Of a stretch of 64,000 nucleotides of DNA, positions 1-11,039 are shown piece by piece. The position numbers and the translations under genes were made by a program. The notes below the pieces were generated by a model. That model was not told where the DNA came from. It saw only the letters and a list, made by a program, of their open reading frames with translations, and ran no database searches. Source of the stretch: Rosa chinensis. Taxonomy: Eukaryota; Streptophyta; Magnoliopsida; Rosales; Rosaceae. Location: assembly GCF_002994745.2 (NCBI RefSeq), contig NC_037088.1, positions 59,662,397 through 59,726,396 on the forward strand. The letters are read 5' to 3'. Every line of letters begins with the position of its first letter. Position 1 is the stretch's first letter.

Positions 1-89
1 TGGAGTAGGACCCATTCGACTTCGTCTTTGGGGGTGGCGGACCGGCTCGAGTCCGGTTTAGTTTCCTCCAAGTCGTAGTTGAACCTCAT
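1..89 (-). CDS. Start of an unidentified gene running off the left edge
   Basis: On the minus strand an ATG at 89-87 opens a frame with no stop through base 1 (29 full codons), beginning MRFNYDLEETKPDSSRS and continuing with an acidic stretch and EVEWVLL. The DNA just upstream on that strand (90-200) is rich in C/T runs and contains an AAAACCCAGGG-type motif, as is common in plant 5' UTRs and promoters. The fragment is too short to assign a family. The start is inferred only from the ATG and open frame, so this could also be a chance opening, but codon content looks real. Its position also limits the neighbouring membrane-protein gene, which must end before base 90. Confidence 0.4.
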   Translation of the reverse strand, partial: MRFNYDLEETKPDSSRSATPKDEVEWVLL

Positions 90-1228
90 TCTAGAACAGT
101 CGCTCTCTTTCTCTACTCTCTAGAGCTCTAGCTCAAAAACCCTGGGTTTTTGTTGCAGAGAGGAAAGTTAGACGGGAACGGCGTCGTTTTGGGTTTACTT
201 TTGTTTTTCCTAATCGCGCCTTTGCGTTTAATTAACGCGACCTGGTAATTATTTAGAATTTATCTTGAATAAATTACCTTTTGTTTATTTATATTCTATG
301 GTAATTCTAAAGTAAAAATGTTATATTGTGTGAATGTTCTTTCAAATTAGATAGTGATGAAAATGTGCAAGATTAGAGCATTCCATATATTCTATGATTA
401 ATTTTTTGTTATGTATTTAGGGATCATAGGCGCAGAAATGTAGTATCAAGTGCAAGAGGACTCGGGCACGCAACTGTGGTGTTCTTATAATCTAACTCCT
501 AAATACATTGTTTATGGTATTATTAAGCGTAAGGCAACTATTATACTACCTATTGCATCTTTGTCGACCCACTGTACATCGTTTTAAACTTTTTAGGAAA
601 TATGCCCATTTTCAATTGAAATTATTCCGACAAATATTATTGCTCATCAAAACAACTCATAGCTCGCCTGTTGTAAAAAAGTAAGAAAAAATGGCTCTAC
701 TAACTAAACTCTAATCTCTCCTAGTAGATAACACAACTTTGAACGTCGGGCATGCAAATGTGGTACTCTTAGAGACTACCAAGAAAAAACGTATTGAAGC
801 AATAAGGGAGTTCACTAGTATCAGCCAATGGACCAAAATAGCAAAGACTAATAAGGTAGCAAGTTTCTCATTTATCTACTTTTTACTATCGTTGCTTAGT
901 AGTAGTTTCCTTGAATCTTTAACTTTTTGTATGAAAAGCCTTGATAAGTTTCCACACACACAAAAAAATGTACCAAGTATTTTTCATCAATTTGGCATGC
1001 TTCACACAAGTCACAAGCCATGCTAATAGGGAACTTCGTAAAAAAATCGTACCATGCAAGTAGTTCCTAAAACAAGATCCGATATGAGTGAATAAACTGA
1101 TCCCATTGATTTCACGCAGAAGTTCACAACAGCCTTCGGCTACTTCCTAGTATCCTATCCTTTATATACAAACTTTATCTGTACATTTGATGAATAGAAG
1201 CAAAAATTGAAGATATCTGCCGCAAATG
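90..1228. other. Intergenic, no gene recognised
   Basis: AT-rich DNA between the promoter of the left-edge gene and the 3' end of the membrane-protein gene. Two loosely similar stretches (about 430-490 and 735-775, each with GGGCAYGCAAMTGTGGT-like text) suggest an old repeat, but I cannot classify it. The short open frames here have no recognisable domain. Confidence 0.5.
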
Positions 1229-3185
1229 TTAGCCTAGCTCTATAATCTCTACTATGTAATGAATGATACACAACCACCGGTTTACAACGGGTAACAGCGA
1301 GCGGTTGCTAGAGCCTCTTATACTATTGTCATATATTTTGCCTCCACCAGTATCGTGATTCCTCTTAATAAATATCTGCACCGAAATAAAACAACAGTAC
1401 GTACTATTGATTAGCAATAATGCAAAGTAATTACTGCTTAATCAAGAAGAAGGCAAAAACCAGTCGAAAAGTACCTGTATAATGACGAAATCACACAGCG
1501 AAAATAGCTTCATGGGCGATTAGTCGGCTACTATACTAATGACTTCACCTTTTCGGCTTCTTGAAGTTTCTTCTGGTACCTCGGAAACCCATTTTTACAA
1601 GCTGAAATCTGCAGAGGTACGGCATTTTCGAATCAGAATTTGCCAAGTCATAAACTTCTTTAAAGCTAAATACCATGTATTAGTTTATAATTATGGATTT
1701 CGGGTTTTGGGGTTTAGGAGCAGAGCAACATAGGGAATGCACATTAATCTGTGGAGATTCTCATTGTTGGGGAAAGTTGTTTATTCTGATCTGCCAAAAA
1801 AATATGGGCAGGGATTTTTGCTGCAAAAGGCATGTGCTTGATAATAGGTCAAAAATAAAAATCAAGTTCCAGTTGGGCAAGTTGCTATTTGCTTGCCTAT
1901 CACTGAAAGCGGCCACCCATCACGGATTTACTCGAATATTGCACTCTATGACATGTTGTTTTGACAATGTCACCCAGAAAAACATAAACAAAGACATGAA
2001 AAATGCAGGGGATTTTCGACAAAGAACATGCCTCCTAAAGAAAAAAAAAATTATAGGAGGTATCCAAGGTTGGCTTGGTCTTGAAGAAATTGAAATGTTG
2101 ACCTTCCAGAATGGAACTTGGAATTCAACCCTTTCACAATCAGCAATAAAGCAATGAGCTTTTGGTACGTTTTTTATTTCAAAAGTCCACATTTACCTAA
2201 CGTATGTAATTGCCGTTATAGTTACAGTTTATAACTCTAATGGTTAAATGAGCATTTATATCCGTCATGTACCATTATTTCGATTTCATCATTTCATCTC
2301 TATCGGTTCTTTTATAAGTTTGTAGCCTAAAATAAAAAAGCGGGTTGTGTACCAAAAATAAAAACAAAAATTGGGGTTGGCAAGACTTTTCGTGGATATT
2401 TCCTATGAACATGTTTTAATTTTTAGGTATTTGCCTTTTGGAATAAGTCTCCTAGTACCTTCCAACTAAAATGACAGTTATGCCCCAGAAATGGAGAAAT
2501 TGATAAACAAAGGACTTACAGCTTCGATGTCAATTTTGTAAACCCAAAGCTTCCTTCTTTCTTTGCAACTCGTCCTATACGCCACCACAATATGCCCGAC
2601 GGCCAAAGCAAAAGAGCAGATGAACAGAGCTATCTCGGAGGCTCTCAAATACTCTCCTCCTTCCTCCTCCGCACCCGAACCCGAAACCACCGGAGCACCG
2701 AACACAAAAGAAGCTTTGAACGAAACAAACACGAGGGATAGAACAGAGCACACGGTGGTGATCCCTAAATAGGGCCCGTGTGAAAGTCTCGGCCCGTCGC
2801 AGAAGCTATAAACACCTTCAGAGTCCATAAAACCGAAACTCGATCAGTACAAATATTCGACCAGAAACCAAATAATGGAGCAATGAATGTGTTACAATTT
2901 ACACTTACAGAATATAACGGCGGATCTTATAATGGAGATGAGAGGAATATCAACGAGCGAGTACCGAAAATCGTAGTTGCTAAAATGGGAAGAGAGAGTT
3001 TCGAGAGAGAGAGAGGCCGAGGAAGAAGCCGAGAGAAGCGCCGAGGGGAGAAGCGTATCGGCGATGACGAGAAGAATCGGCGCCGAGAACAGAAGCAAAG
3101 AAATCAACATGGTGATCAAGAAGAACACAGTCTTCACGCCCCTCAGGACCTTCTTCGACTTCTCCTCCTTCAATATAAAACCCAT
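1229..3185 (-). CDS. Small multi-pass membrane protein, hydrolase-family N-terminal module
   Basis: Four-part minus-strand gene: exon 1 3185-2909, exon 2 2815-2520, exon 3 1608-1549, and a probable last exon 1375-1229; the joined frame is 259 codons plus stop. Exon 1 has a basic start (MGFILKEEKSKKVLRGVK) then a hydrophobic segment and the motif FRYSLVDIPLISIIRSAV. Exon 2 continues VYSFCDGPRLSHGPYLG, two more hydrophobic segments, and a conserved VAYRTSCKERRKL; exon 3 reads ISACKNGFPRYQKKLQEAEK. All borders are GT-AG with a GTAAGT donor at two introns. From memory this matches the N-terminal membrane part of a plant alpha/beta-hydrolase family, but no nucleophile-elbow motif (GxSxG) follows and the left-edge gene begins at 89, so no hydrolase domain can be attached here. 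It is either a genuine short family member or a truncated gene. The last exon is the least certain; exons 1-3 are well supported by how cleanly the junctions rebuild conserved codons. Confidence 0.7.
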
Positions 3186-5816
3186 CTTTGATTTTCAATT
3201 TCAACTTCTGGGTATAGAACCAGTTCTGGTATATATAAACAATCAGATGTTTCAGAGAGAAAGACGAGACGGCTTTATACATGTAAAGGAAGTAGTGCGT
3301 AGAAGGAAGTTGAAGGGAGCTAAATAAAAGGGCGTTAGGGGAATTAAGGGAGGGGTAGAATGGGAAGAGGGAAAGATGATGTGGGGAAAATGCAGGCCTC
3401 TAGGTGCAATGTTTTGACTGGACTTGGGCTAGAGAGAGGGAGAGTGGTGACAAGGACTTGGGAGCTTTACACGCGCAGGTTACCGGTCAAACAGAGGAGT
3501 CCTTCTTCTTCTTCTTTTTCTCTTTCTCTCATCACGAAGCTAACGGCAATACCTAAATCCCTCGAAAATTGTCATTTTTTTAATTGATGATGTTCTTTTA
3601 GTTTTTGTTTTGTTGAGAAAATTATCGTCTGTGCTTGCGTGGACATGTGGACGCCCATGTAAGGGTTGGATCACGGAAACACCCTAGGGTATGTACGCGA
3701 ATTGAACACTTTTTCCCTCACATGGGGGGACAATGACGATGTGATCGGATAGAAATAGAGTGATGATGGATTGTATTGTGATTTAAGACATCCCTCCAAA
3801 TAGGCATTTACGCGAATTGAACACTTTTTTTCCGAGTAGAAATGCATTTGTTTTAATCCGCTCGATTATGCATGTATTGTGCATTATTGTGTGTCGTGAT
3901 CTAAACTATTTATTTGATCTTTATGTGAAAATGATCTAAATGAAAAATAATTTATCATCTTGGCTCAAATTTGAGTTCTATCATATTGATGTGGTTTATG
4001 GTTTTATTACTATCCGTGTTTAAGGGGCGGACGTCGAATCTTACTATGTCCGCCCGGCCAGAGTTGTGGGGTAATATGGTATTTGAGTTCTTCTAAATAC
4101 GTGACAAAAGCCAATACATTTTGCTTATTATTGGATGTTGACGTGTGTCCCATTTACAGGGGACTTTCCAGAGGGATTCAAGGTGTACATGAATATTTTT
4201 CCGAAGCCTACCCTAAACTTTGTTTATCCATTTTCTTCTTAAACAGGTTCACCATTTCAAATCTTGCCAATCAATGAACCGGGGATGGTGGTACCGACCG
4301 ATTCGAGAGCATGTGATCACATGCTAACAGTTTGTCATTTCGAATCATTTGGAGGGTTTCTTTAATTCAATTTTGGTTTGTGTAATCTGGAGGCTAAGTT
4401 CTTTTATGAAAACTATACTTTAGAATAATTGAATCCATTACCCGTTGCAGTACACACCACATACTAATTATATTCCAATCTAATCTGCAACCAGAAAATA
4501 GCAACAATCCAATATAATCTCTGCTGCAATTGAGGCCATTGAGCAATAAAGTATACAGTCACGTTGGCATTGAAAAGTTTGGTAAAGAAAATTCGAAAAA
4601 TGATTAGTGTAACTGATACAAGGCTTATCATATCCTCAATTTGTTTTTTATAACTAACCCTAAAATCCAAACGCTGTTCTTCCGGGTTATATATATAGTA
4701 GCGCTAGTAAAATCTTATCAGATATATGCATTGAGGTTTGAACTTAATGACAATGATTCTGAAGGTTTACCTGAGTGCATTGAGGGTTAAACGTATATAA
4801 TTAACAACAATCTACGTAGTTTTTTTTTTTTTGGTTACAATCTACGTAGTTGTTAATTGTGTTAAATGCACGGTTGAATATGCTTATCAAACATAAAGTT
4901 AGACCCTTATTTCTCAAAGCTGTTCTATGAGAACATTTTAACGTAATGATGCACTGTTGACTTGGTACACAATAATAATAAATCAACAAATTCAAAACAA
5001 CGTTGGGCACTGATTAACCCAAATGTGCACTATCCAATGCCAACTATCATGCACTTCATGTCTATATATGTTGTGGCTGGGTGACCCTATGCTGTCCTGG
5101 CAGTAGCTTTGGTGGGTGAAGAGTTTTATGATGATCAGATTCCGAAGACAACGGCTAGTGAAGTATACTGTATTATCTCTCTGATCTCTCTGTATTGATA
5201 TATAGGAATATGGCCTGCATGTAATATATATATTGGAGAAGCTACCAACATGAATATCGAATATTTGTCCTCAACCTCCAGCTAGGTTTACATAAACAAA
5301 GCCAACTTGCTTAGTGCTTTGGCTGCTTCAACTTAGAAGCAGATACAGCTTTGAAGCTTTGTTTACAAAACGGTGTTTAAAATGTGGGAGAGAGCAACCC
5401 TACAAGACTAGCTGCACCAGCAGCTAGAATATTTTGATGGCTTTGAAGTGAGTAGTACTGTAGTGGTGGCACAGTGAGGTGAGTGACCAATGACAAGTGA
5501 CGGTTTTGTTGACTTGTGTTTCAGCATATGCAAAATTTTGTTTCTTCTTGTCCATTGACTGTTGAAATTTTTGAAAATTCATAGTCAATTTTATTCAGCA
5601 GATGGGAACAGGAAACGTTACAACTAAATGTTCTCTATATCTGAAATTGTAATGGAATCAATCCCACAAAACACAAACAAAACAAGGCCTGACACCCTTT
5701 ATTCCTCAAACCAAGAAGGCGACGAGTTCCAATTCAACATGGCCGGACAAGCGCATCACGACGGACACACAAAAAAGACGTATATGTGTGATTTGTTGAA
5801 TCATTTTATCAAATAC
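3186..5816. other. Promoter side of the membrane gene and intergenic DNA
   Basis: About 3186-3600 lies upstream of the membrane-protein start and holds C/T- and GA-rich runs. Further right I see only AT-rich intergenic DNA. Two copies of ACGCGAATTGAACACTTTTT (about 3696 and 3811) and a small duplicated CAATCTACGTAGTT with inverted flanks (about 4795-4860) are minor repeats. No coding region is supported. Confidence 0.5.
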
Positions 5817-5819
5817 TTA

Positions 5820-6114
5820 GAGCAACTCCAACAGCTTCCCTATAATTTTTGTATTATAGAGAAGCAAAAGTCAAACCTTTAGCCTATTTTTCTTCTCTAA
5901 CTCCAACAGATTCCCTAGTTTACAGTAATCTATAAAATCTCCATATTTTTCTTTAAAATTTTGGAGTTTGCTGTAAATATAGGGAATTTGGTTTTCTCTC
6001 TCCTCTCTTTCTATAAAATAGAGATAGTTATAGGGAATCTGTTGGAGCAAAACAGTCTCATTTTTCCCTAAAGTAGAGAAAAATCAAAATATAGGGAATC
6101 TGTTGGAGTTGCTC
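5820..6114. mobile_element. Harbinger/Tourist-like MITE
   Basis: A 295 bp element begins GAGCAACTCCAACAG and ends with the inverse CTGTTGGAGTTGCTC. It is flanked on both sides by TTA (5817-5819 and 6115-6117), the 3 bp target duplication typical of PIF/Harbinger insertions. There is no coding capacity. The terminal motif recurs internally in both orientations (about 5900 and 6035), so the element can fold along most of its length. Confidence 0.85.
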
Positions 6115-6117
6115 TTA

Positions 6118-9100
6118 TTCTCAAGTTTTAAAGGATTATACTTAATTGCTTGAAAATACTAAGAAAATTTATAGCACGTTAGAATGATAATCTCACCTTA
6201 TTTTTTACATAATTCCTCAATGATTGAATCACTTTGTAACCCTATTTGATCACAATAAATTATTTATATAATTATCAAACTCAACTTATTGTGTGTTATC
6301 TTTAAAGCCGCTTGTATCTACATAGACCCACAAATGGTCACACATTGTTGACTAGCTAGTCTGAATCCTTTCTAGGCTAGGGCTGAATTTTTGCCAAAAG
6401 CACCAATATTCTAGGGTTCAAGTATTGGCTAGGATAACGCTCAAAACCTGAGAACTAACACACCATTTCTATACCCCAAAATTGATTAACCTAATCAGAA
6501 AAACATATAACAAAAACGTACTTTCACAAAAAAAAAAAAAAATACAACAAGATTACATATATATAATAAAAGATCACAACAGAATTACAAAATATTATTC
6601 AGCGCAGAAAGTGTAAATCGAAAAGAACACATTCATGGCATGATCTGCACCTTTAAACTGACGTTTTGAATGCGTGGAATAACGTTAATTAGATCGATCT
6701 TTTCTGCAGTCTTGCTCTGATCCCACTAGTCAAACAAAATATTTCTATATCGCGTCACTGCTTTTGACATATGAATCTGAGTATTTATATATATGTAAAT
6801 ATCACTAACCTGGATAAGAGCAAAACCCTTTTACGTAATAAGAAAACTTCAAATGAACTGAATCTACATCGCTTTTGCTTGGTGGATTTCCTGTGCAGCC
6901 CTAGTTTAGTGCATTTGTCAAAACCGTAAAGGGTGTTTACACATTTTTGAATAATCCAAAGCAATCTGGGTTCCTTCCCTTACGGAGAATATAAATATAT
7001 TGCTTATTTGGCCAATTGGCCGAGTGGAAGTAATCTTGGTTTGGCTTACATATATACTCTCTAATTTTCATTTGTATCTGGAGCCGCCTTTGCACGGGTT
7101 AAATATTATTAATGAGTCAAATGTGAGAAACCTATGGGCCAAGTTCTAGAACTACATCATGTGAGGGGCCTGCGAAAACAACATAATGGCGTGCCATTTG
7201 GTACAAATTTAAAAGCATTGTGCTAATTAATTAAGGATTTACATGATATTATACTCTATTTTGTAGTATCATAATGTTGAATGTTATAGTTGGGCATACA
7301 GCTACTCAAATATAGTACATTTAGAAAATGTCATTTTCTATTATAAACACCATTCTTTCTTCAATCAATTAACCAACTATTCTTGTAGTTGCTTACCATT
7401 ATTTCTAGGATAATTTCTTTTATAAATAAGATATCAACAATAGCTAGCTGACGCATTACTTGTTCTTCGCAAGAAAAATGTGTGAAAATTTAAACTCTAG
7501 CGTATTGTTTGTATAGCTACTTAATTGCATGCTCTTGTTCTAGTTTCTTTGAGTCAATTATTAGTCCTACGTACTGTTCGTGTACGTATACAGTATACTT
7601 ATTAGTACGTAAGAAGCAAAGCATACATAGAGTCGTCGAACATTTTAGCGGGTGAACATAATGTAAGTTTGAGTGGGAGTGATTACAAAACTCTAAACAT
7701 CATGTATATATCCGCTGGTACGTGTACGTCCGCCAGCGTAATTGCTGCAACCTACGATCGCGTATTGAGGTCAATTGCTCCCAGCCACTGAATTATTTTT
7801 GTTGCATAAATTCCTAGCTAGCTACTCTCGAGTCAGTCACTAGGTACATAACCTAGCTGTTGATTAGCTTCTTTCAGTGACCTTTGACAGCTTTCGGAAT
7901 CTGATTCACCCCGAAACCTTACTCGTGCACTATGAAACAAAAGGGGGATCTTCCACCTTATGATCTCGTTATCTCAAGGCAACTATGACCAACGAGAGAC
8001 AGACCACATTATTCGATCCAGAAAGGAAAGTAGCAAATAATGCAGCCTCCCCATTTTGTTTCTCTAGCTTTCAGGAATCTAAAACAGAACCAGCAACAGT
8101 AAGAGTGAAGATTCATTGATGTTTGTTTTCAGATTACGATTCCCCTTATCGGGGACACCGGCCTCGGAAATGTGTGTAAACACAGAAAGAGAATGGAGGG
8201 AAAGTGAGAAAAACAAAAGTGGAACTTGTCTCCCTCTTGGAAAAGCTGTGTGTCCCTTTCGCTTTCGCTTGGTTATAATAATATTCTGGGAAGGAGAACT
8301 AGGGCTCGTACTTATTTGGCTACGCGTACAGCACGCGGGAAAATCAATTGGAAGATAAAGATTGGAGAGGGCCGGGGGACAAAGAGCTAACTTAGCCGAG
8401 CAGACACTTTCTAGAAAGCAAAGTGGATAACGAGGCGTATTACGCAACTAATTGGCTTTTAAAAAAATGTGTTTTTGGGATTTGGATATTGCGGGGGAAA
8501 GGCATGGCCATGGTCATGGATTTTGATTTTTGAGTGGGTATTTTTTAATGAACGTGATGCATAAGATATGATGGTTATGTAGCCATGGACTATGCAACTA
8601 GGTAGGAGGTAGGTCACTCATGAAGTCATGAAATGTGTGACTTGTATGTTATCTAAAACGATTTCCTTTCATAAAATTTTTAAATTAGCATCATAAACTT
8701 GCGTGGGAAGTTTGTACGAAAACAAGTAGTTTTCATCAAAGAATGTACAAATTATCATTTTTTCTTTAAAGAATAGTGTTTGGTCAGATGAGGATGTGAA
8801 TGGACCATTCAAGTTTGTTACTATTATTTTTATTTTTTATTTTTATAAAGTAACTCTTGAGAGTAAGGAGGCAAAGTTGTCCATTGGAGTATTGAGCTCA
8901 CCAAAAACTATTGGAAAGAACTTGTTCTTATTAGTGATAAAAGGATAAACGCTTTCACCAAGTATCAATTAATGATAAAGTCTCTTTCTAAACCGCACAC
9001 TCTTGAACAGTTCTGAAGTTGGTATACACGAGAGAAAAAAACGTAAATTTTGGTCACATGAATTGACCCTCCAACCCCTGCAACTTGCCAATTAAGGCTC

Positions 9101-9149
9101 ACAAAACCAGCAAATATTTAACCGGCTGGCCGATGTCTAATTTTTATAA
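6118..9149. other. Long intergenic stretch, no gene recognised
   Basis: AT-rich DNA with poly-A and (TA)-rich patches. The open frames at about 8079-8447 (minus) and 8116-8358 (plus) overlap each other, are low in recognisable content and have no splice-supported extension; I do not call them. I saw no transposon ends here. Confidence 0.5.
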
Positions 9150-9158
9150 TTAAATTAA

Positions 9159-9322
9159 GAGAAAAATTCAGTTACCGTCTCCAAATTATGCTGCCAATGC
9201 TAAGTTGATATCCAAACTCTCAAAAGTATCAATGTGATACCCAAAAACATATTTTGACATCAATGTGATACTTCCATCAAAAATTTCTAACGGCACCTTC
9301 TGTTTGCTGACATAGCAAGCAC
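9159..9322. repeat. Left terminal inverted repeat of the Pack-MULE
   Basis: Matches the reverse complement of 10624-10787 nearly throughout, including the shared AACTCTCAAAAGTATCAATG (left copy). A few substitutions separate the two arms, so the insertion is not brand new. Confidence 0.9.
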
Positions 9323-9435
9323 ATTGGCCCCAAAATAAAGTGAAATGACCAATTTACCTCTTTTTTTTGTTAATTCATTTTTTTTCTTTTCATTTCATTT
9401 TTTTTCCTTCTTCTGGGATTTTGTTCTAGTCAAAC

Positions 9436-9930
9436 CGCCGCAAGCTCCGCCACCACATTTCGTGGGCTATGGTCTCTACGGCGACAAGTCCACCGAGCTG
9501 CCTCCCTCTACCAAGAGTCCAAGACACAACCACAACCAACGCTGTACCATACTCGACCACCCCCACCAACAGTGAACATTACACCACCATCGCCACCAAC
9601 GGTGAACCATACACCACCACAAACGACGAAAACAACAACATTCCATACACACACTATAATCCCAACAAGAACAACAACAACTACTACAACAACAACTACA
9701 AGACCAACCAAAACGGGATGAGTGACACAAGATTTACAGTAGAGAGGCTACAACACTCCCACCACCACCCCAACCACCCAAACAGCAACAACTACTACAA
9801 TGTTGAGAGGCAAGGCATGAGCGACACAAGGTTCTTAGAGAATGGTAAGTACTACTACGACCCCAACAACAAGAACAACTACAATCAAAACCAGTACAAG
9901 AACTCGTTTGCAACATGCACCAAATTCTCC
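9436..9930 (+). pseudogene. Captured E6-like fibre/cell-wall protein fragment
   Basis: One frame reads VGYGLYGDKSTELPP (from about 9465). After a frame change near 9510-9530 the next frame reads a Thr/Asn/Tyr-rich stretch with NQNGMSDTRF and then ERQGMSDTRFLENGKYYYD. GMSDTRFLENGKYYYD is the signature block of the plant E6 proteins, first known from cotton fibre, and GYGLYG is their usual upstream motif. The order of motifs agrees with E6, but the frame is broken, the signal peptide is not continuous with it and the C-terminal acidic region is missing. It is best read as a captured and decayed gene piece inside the Mutator-like element. A short peptide could still be made from the 9469-10029 frame (186 codons with the stop). 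Confidence 0.75.
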
Positions 9931-10127
9931 ACCCTCATTCACAACGTCTGCTGGACGATTAAGGGTCGCAACGTCTTCCTCTCTGATCTCGTCTCCGCCG
10001 CCTCCTCCGATCCCCCCGACGGCTGGTGACTCTCTCTCAAGAAATCAAAGAAAAATGGCTTATGCTTCTTCTTCAACTTCACTCTTCTTGTTCTTCTCCC
10101 TCCTCTCCTTCTCCTCCTCCCAAACCA

Positions 10128-10480
10128 TCACCAACATTGCCAAAATCCTTTAAAATTCCTGCTACAAATCCATGTCCCATCACTCTTCTCAAGTGGCCCA
10201 ACCACTTTGTACCCAATACCCGCCGCCTCCGCCTCTATCTCCTCTGCGGTGTACTCCTTTTTTGACCCACCACCTTTTGATAAACTCCCATCGTCACTAC
10301 TATACCCAATTTCACTGTCGTCGTCGCCGTCGCCATCTTCTTTACTGTCCCCGATCATCTTCAGCACCAGCAGGTTCGATTGGGAGATTCAGCCTCAAGA
10401 ATCTCTGCTACTTGGCGCAGCGAAACCCTTACCTTTGGCGGTCGAGATCATCTGGAAAAACCCAGCAAAATGAAAGACTA
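10128..10480 (-). pseudogene. Second captured gene fragment, identity unknown
   Basis: On the minus strand an open frame encodes an acidic, Gly/Ser-rich stretch followed by EYTAEEIEAEAAGIGYKVVG. That block looks like conserved protein sequence rather than random DNA. I do not recognise the parent with confidence. It lies in opposite orientation to the E6-like piece within the same Pack-MULE, which suggests at least two capture events or an internal rearrangement. Confidence 0.4.
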
Positions 10481-10623
10481 TTGGGAGGCGGTGTTGGGAA
10501 GAAGAAGAAGAAGAAGAAGAATCGGGGGAGGGGGAGAGAGAACGATTTGTTCATGTTTTTTTTTCAATTAGTTAGTAGTGAAAGACTATTATGCCCTTGA
10601 CAAAAATACCACATCTCTGACAC

Positions 10624-10787
10624 GTGCTTGTCACGTCAGCAAACAGACCACACCGTCAGATATTTTGGATGGCGGTATCATGTTGATGTCAAAATATGTC
10701 TTTGGGTATCACATTGATACTTTTGAGAGTTTGGATATCAACTTGGCATTGGCAGCATAATTTGAGGACGGTGACTGAATTTTTCTC
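10624..10787. repeat. Right terminal inverted repeat of the Pack-MULE
   Basis: Inverse partner of 9159-9322, ending CTGAATTTTTCTC immediately before the right-hand TTAAATTAA target duplication. Confidence 0.9.
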
Positions 10788-11039
10788 TTAAATTAATTTA
10801 TGATTGTCCTCTCAATCAAACTCTACTGTTTGACAAAAGAAGAAGGCATAAACAATTTTGCTCTCTATCTGAAAAAAAACAAACGTGTCAGACTCTCAGC
10901 CTACTTCAAGCCCAATAACCGGTAGATCAGACCAAAGGCCCAAAACTAAAAGTTTTGGAGAAGACCCAAGAAGCTATTACTCGTATAAGCCTTCGGCTCC
11001 TTCAATTCCCTCCCGTCCTTTAGCGACGTGCCCAAAGAA

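Larger units (their letters stand above)
9159..10787. mobile_element. Pack-MULE (Mutator-like, gene-carrying)
   Basis: A 1,629 bp element with 164 bp terminal inverted repeats, starting GAGAAAAATTCAG and ending CTGAATTTTTCTC. It is flanked by the identical 9 bp TTAAATTAA at 9150-9158 and 10788-10796. Long TIRs plus a 9 bp target duplication are the hallmark of Mutator-like elements. No transposase is present; the interior instead holds pieces that look like host genes (an E6-like fragment on plus and an unidentified fragment on minus), so it is a non-autonomous Pack-MULE. The right TIR ends about 250 bp upstream of the ABC1 kinase start, so the element sits in or next to that promoter. Confidence 0.9.

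Noticed and set aside
3696..3830. Direct repeat ACGCGAATTGAACACTTTTT as transposon ends
   Set aside because: Copies are in direct orientation without terminal features; probably a small local duplication.
8079..8447. 122-codon minus-strand frame as a gene
   Set aside because: No recognisable motif, no splice support, and an overlapping frame on the other strand; it is likely chance.
11028..11039. Longer start of the ABC1 kinase at 11028
   Set aside because: The codon there is GTG, not ATG; plant genes start at ATG, found at 11040.
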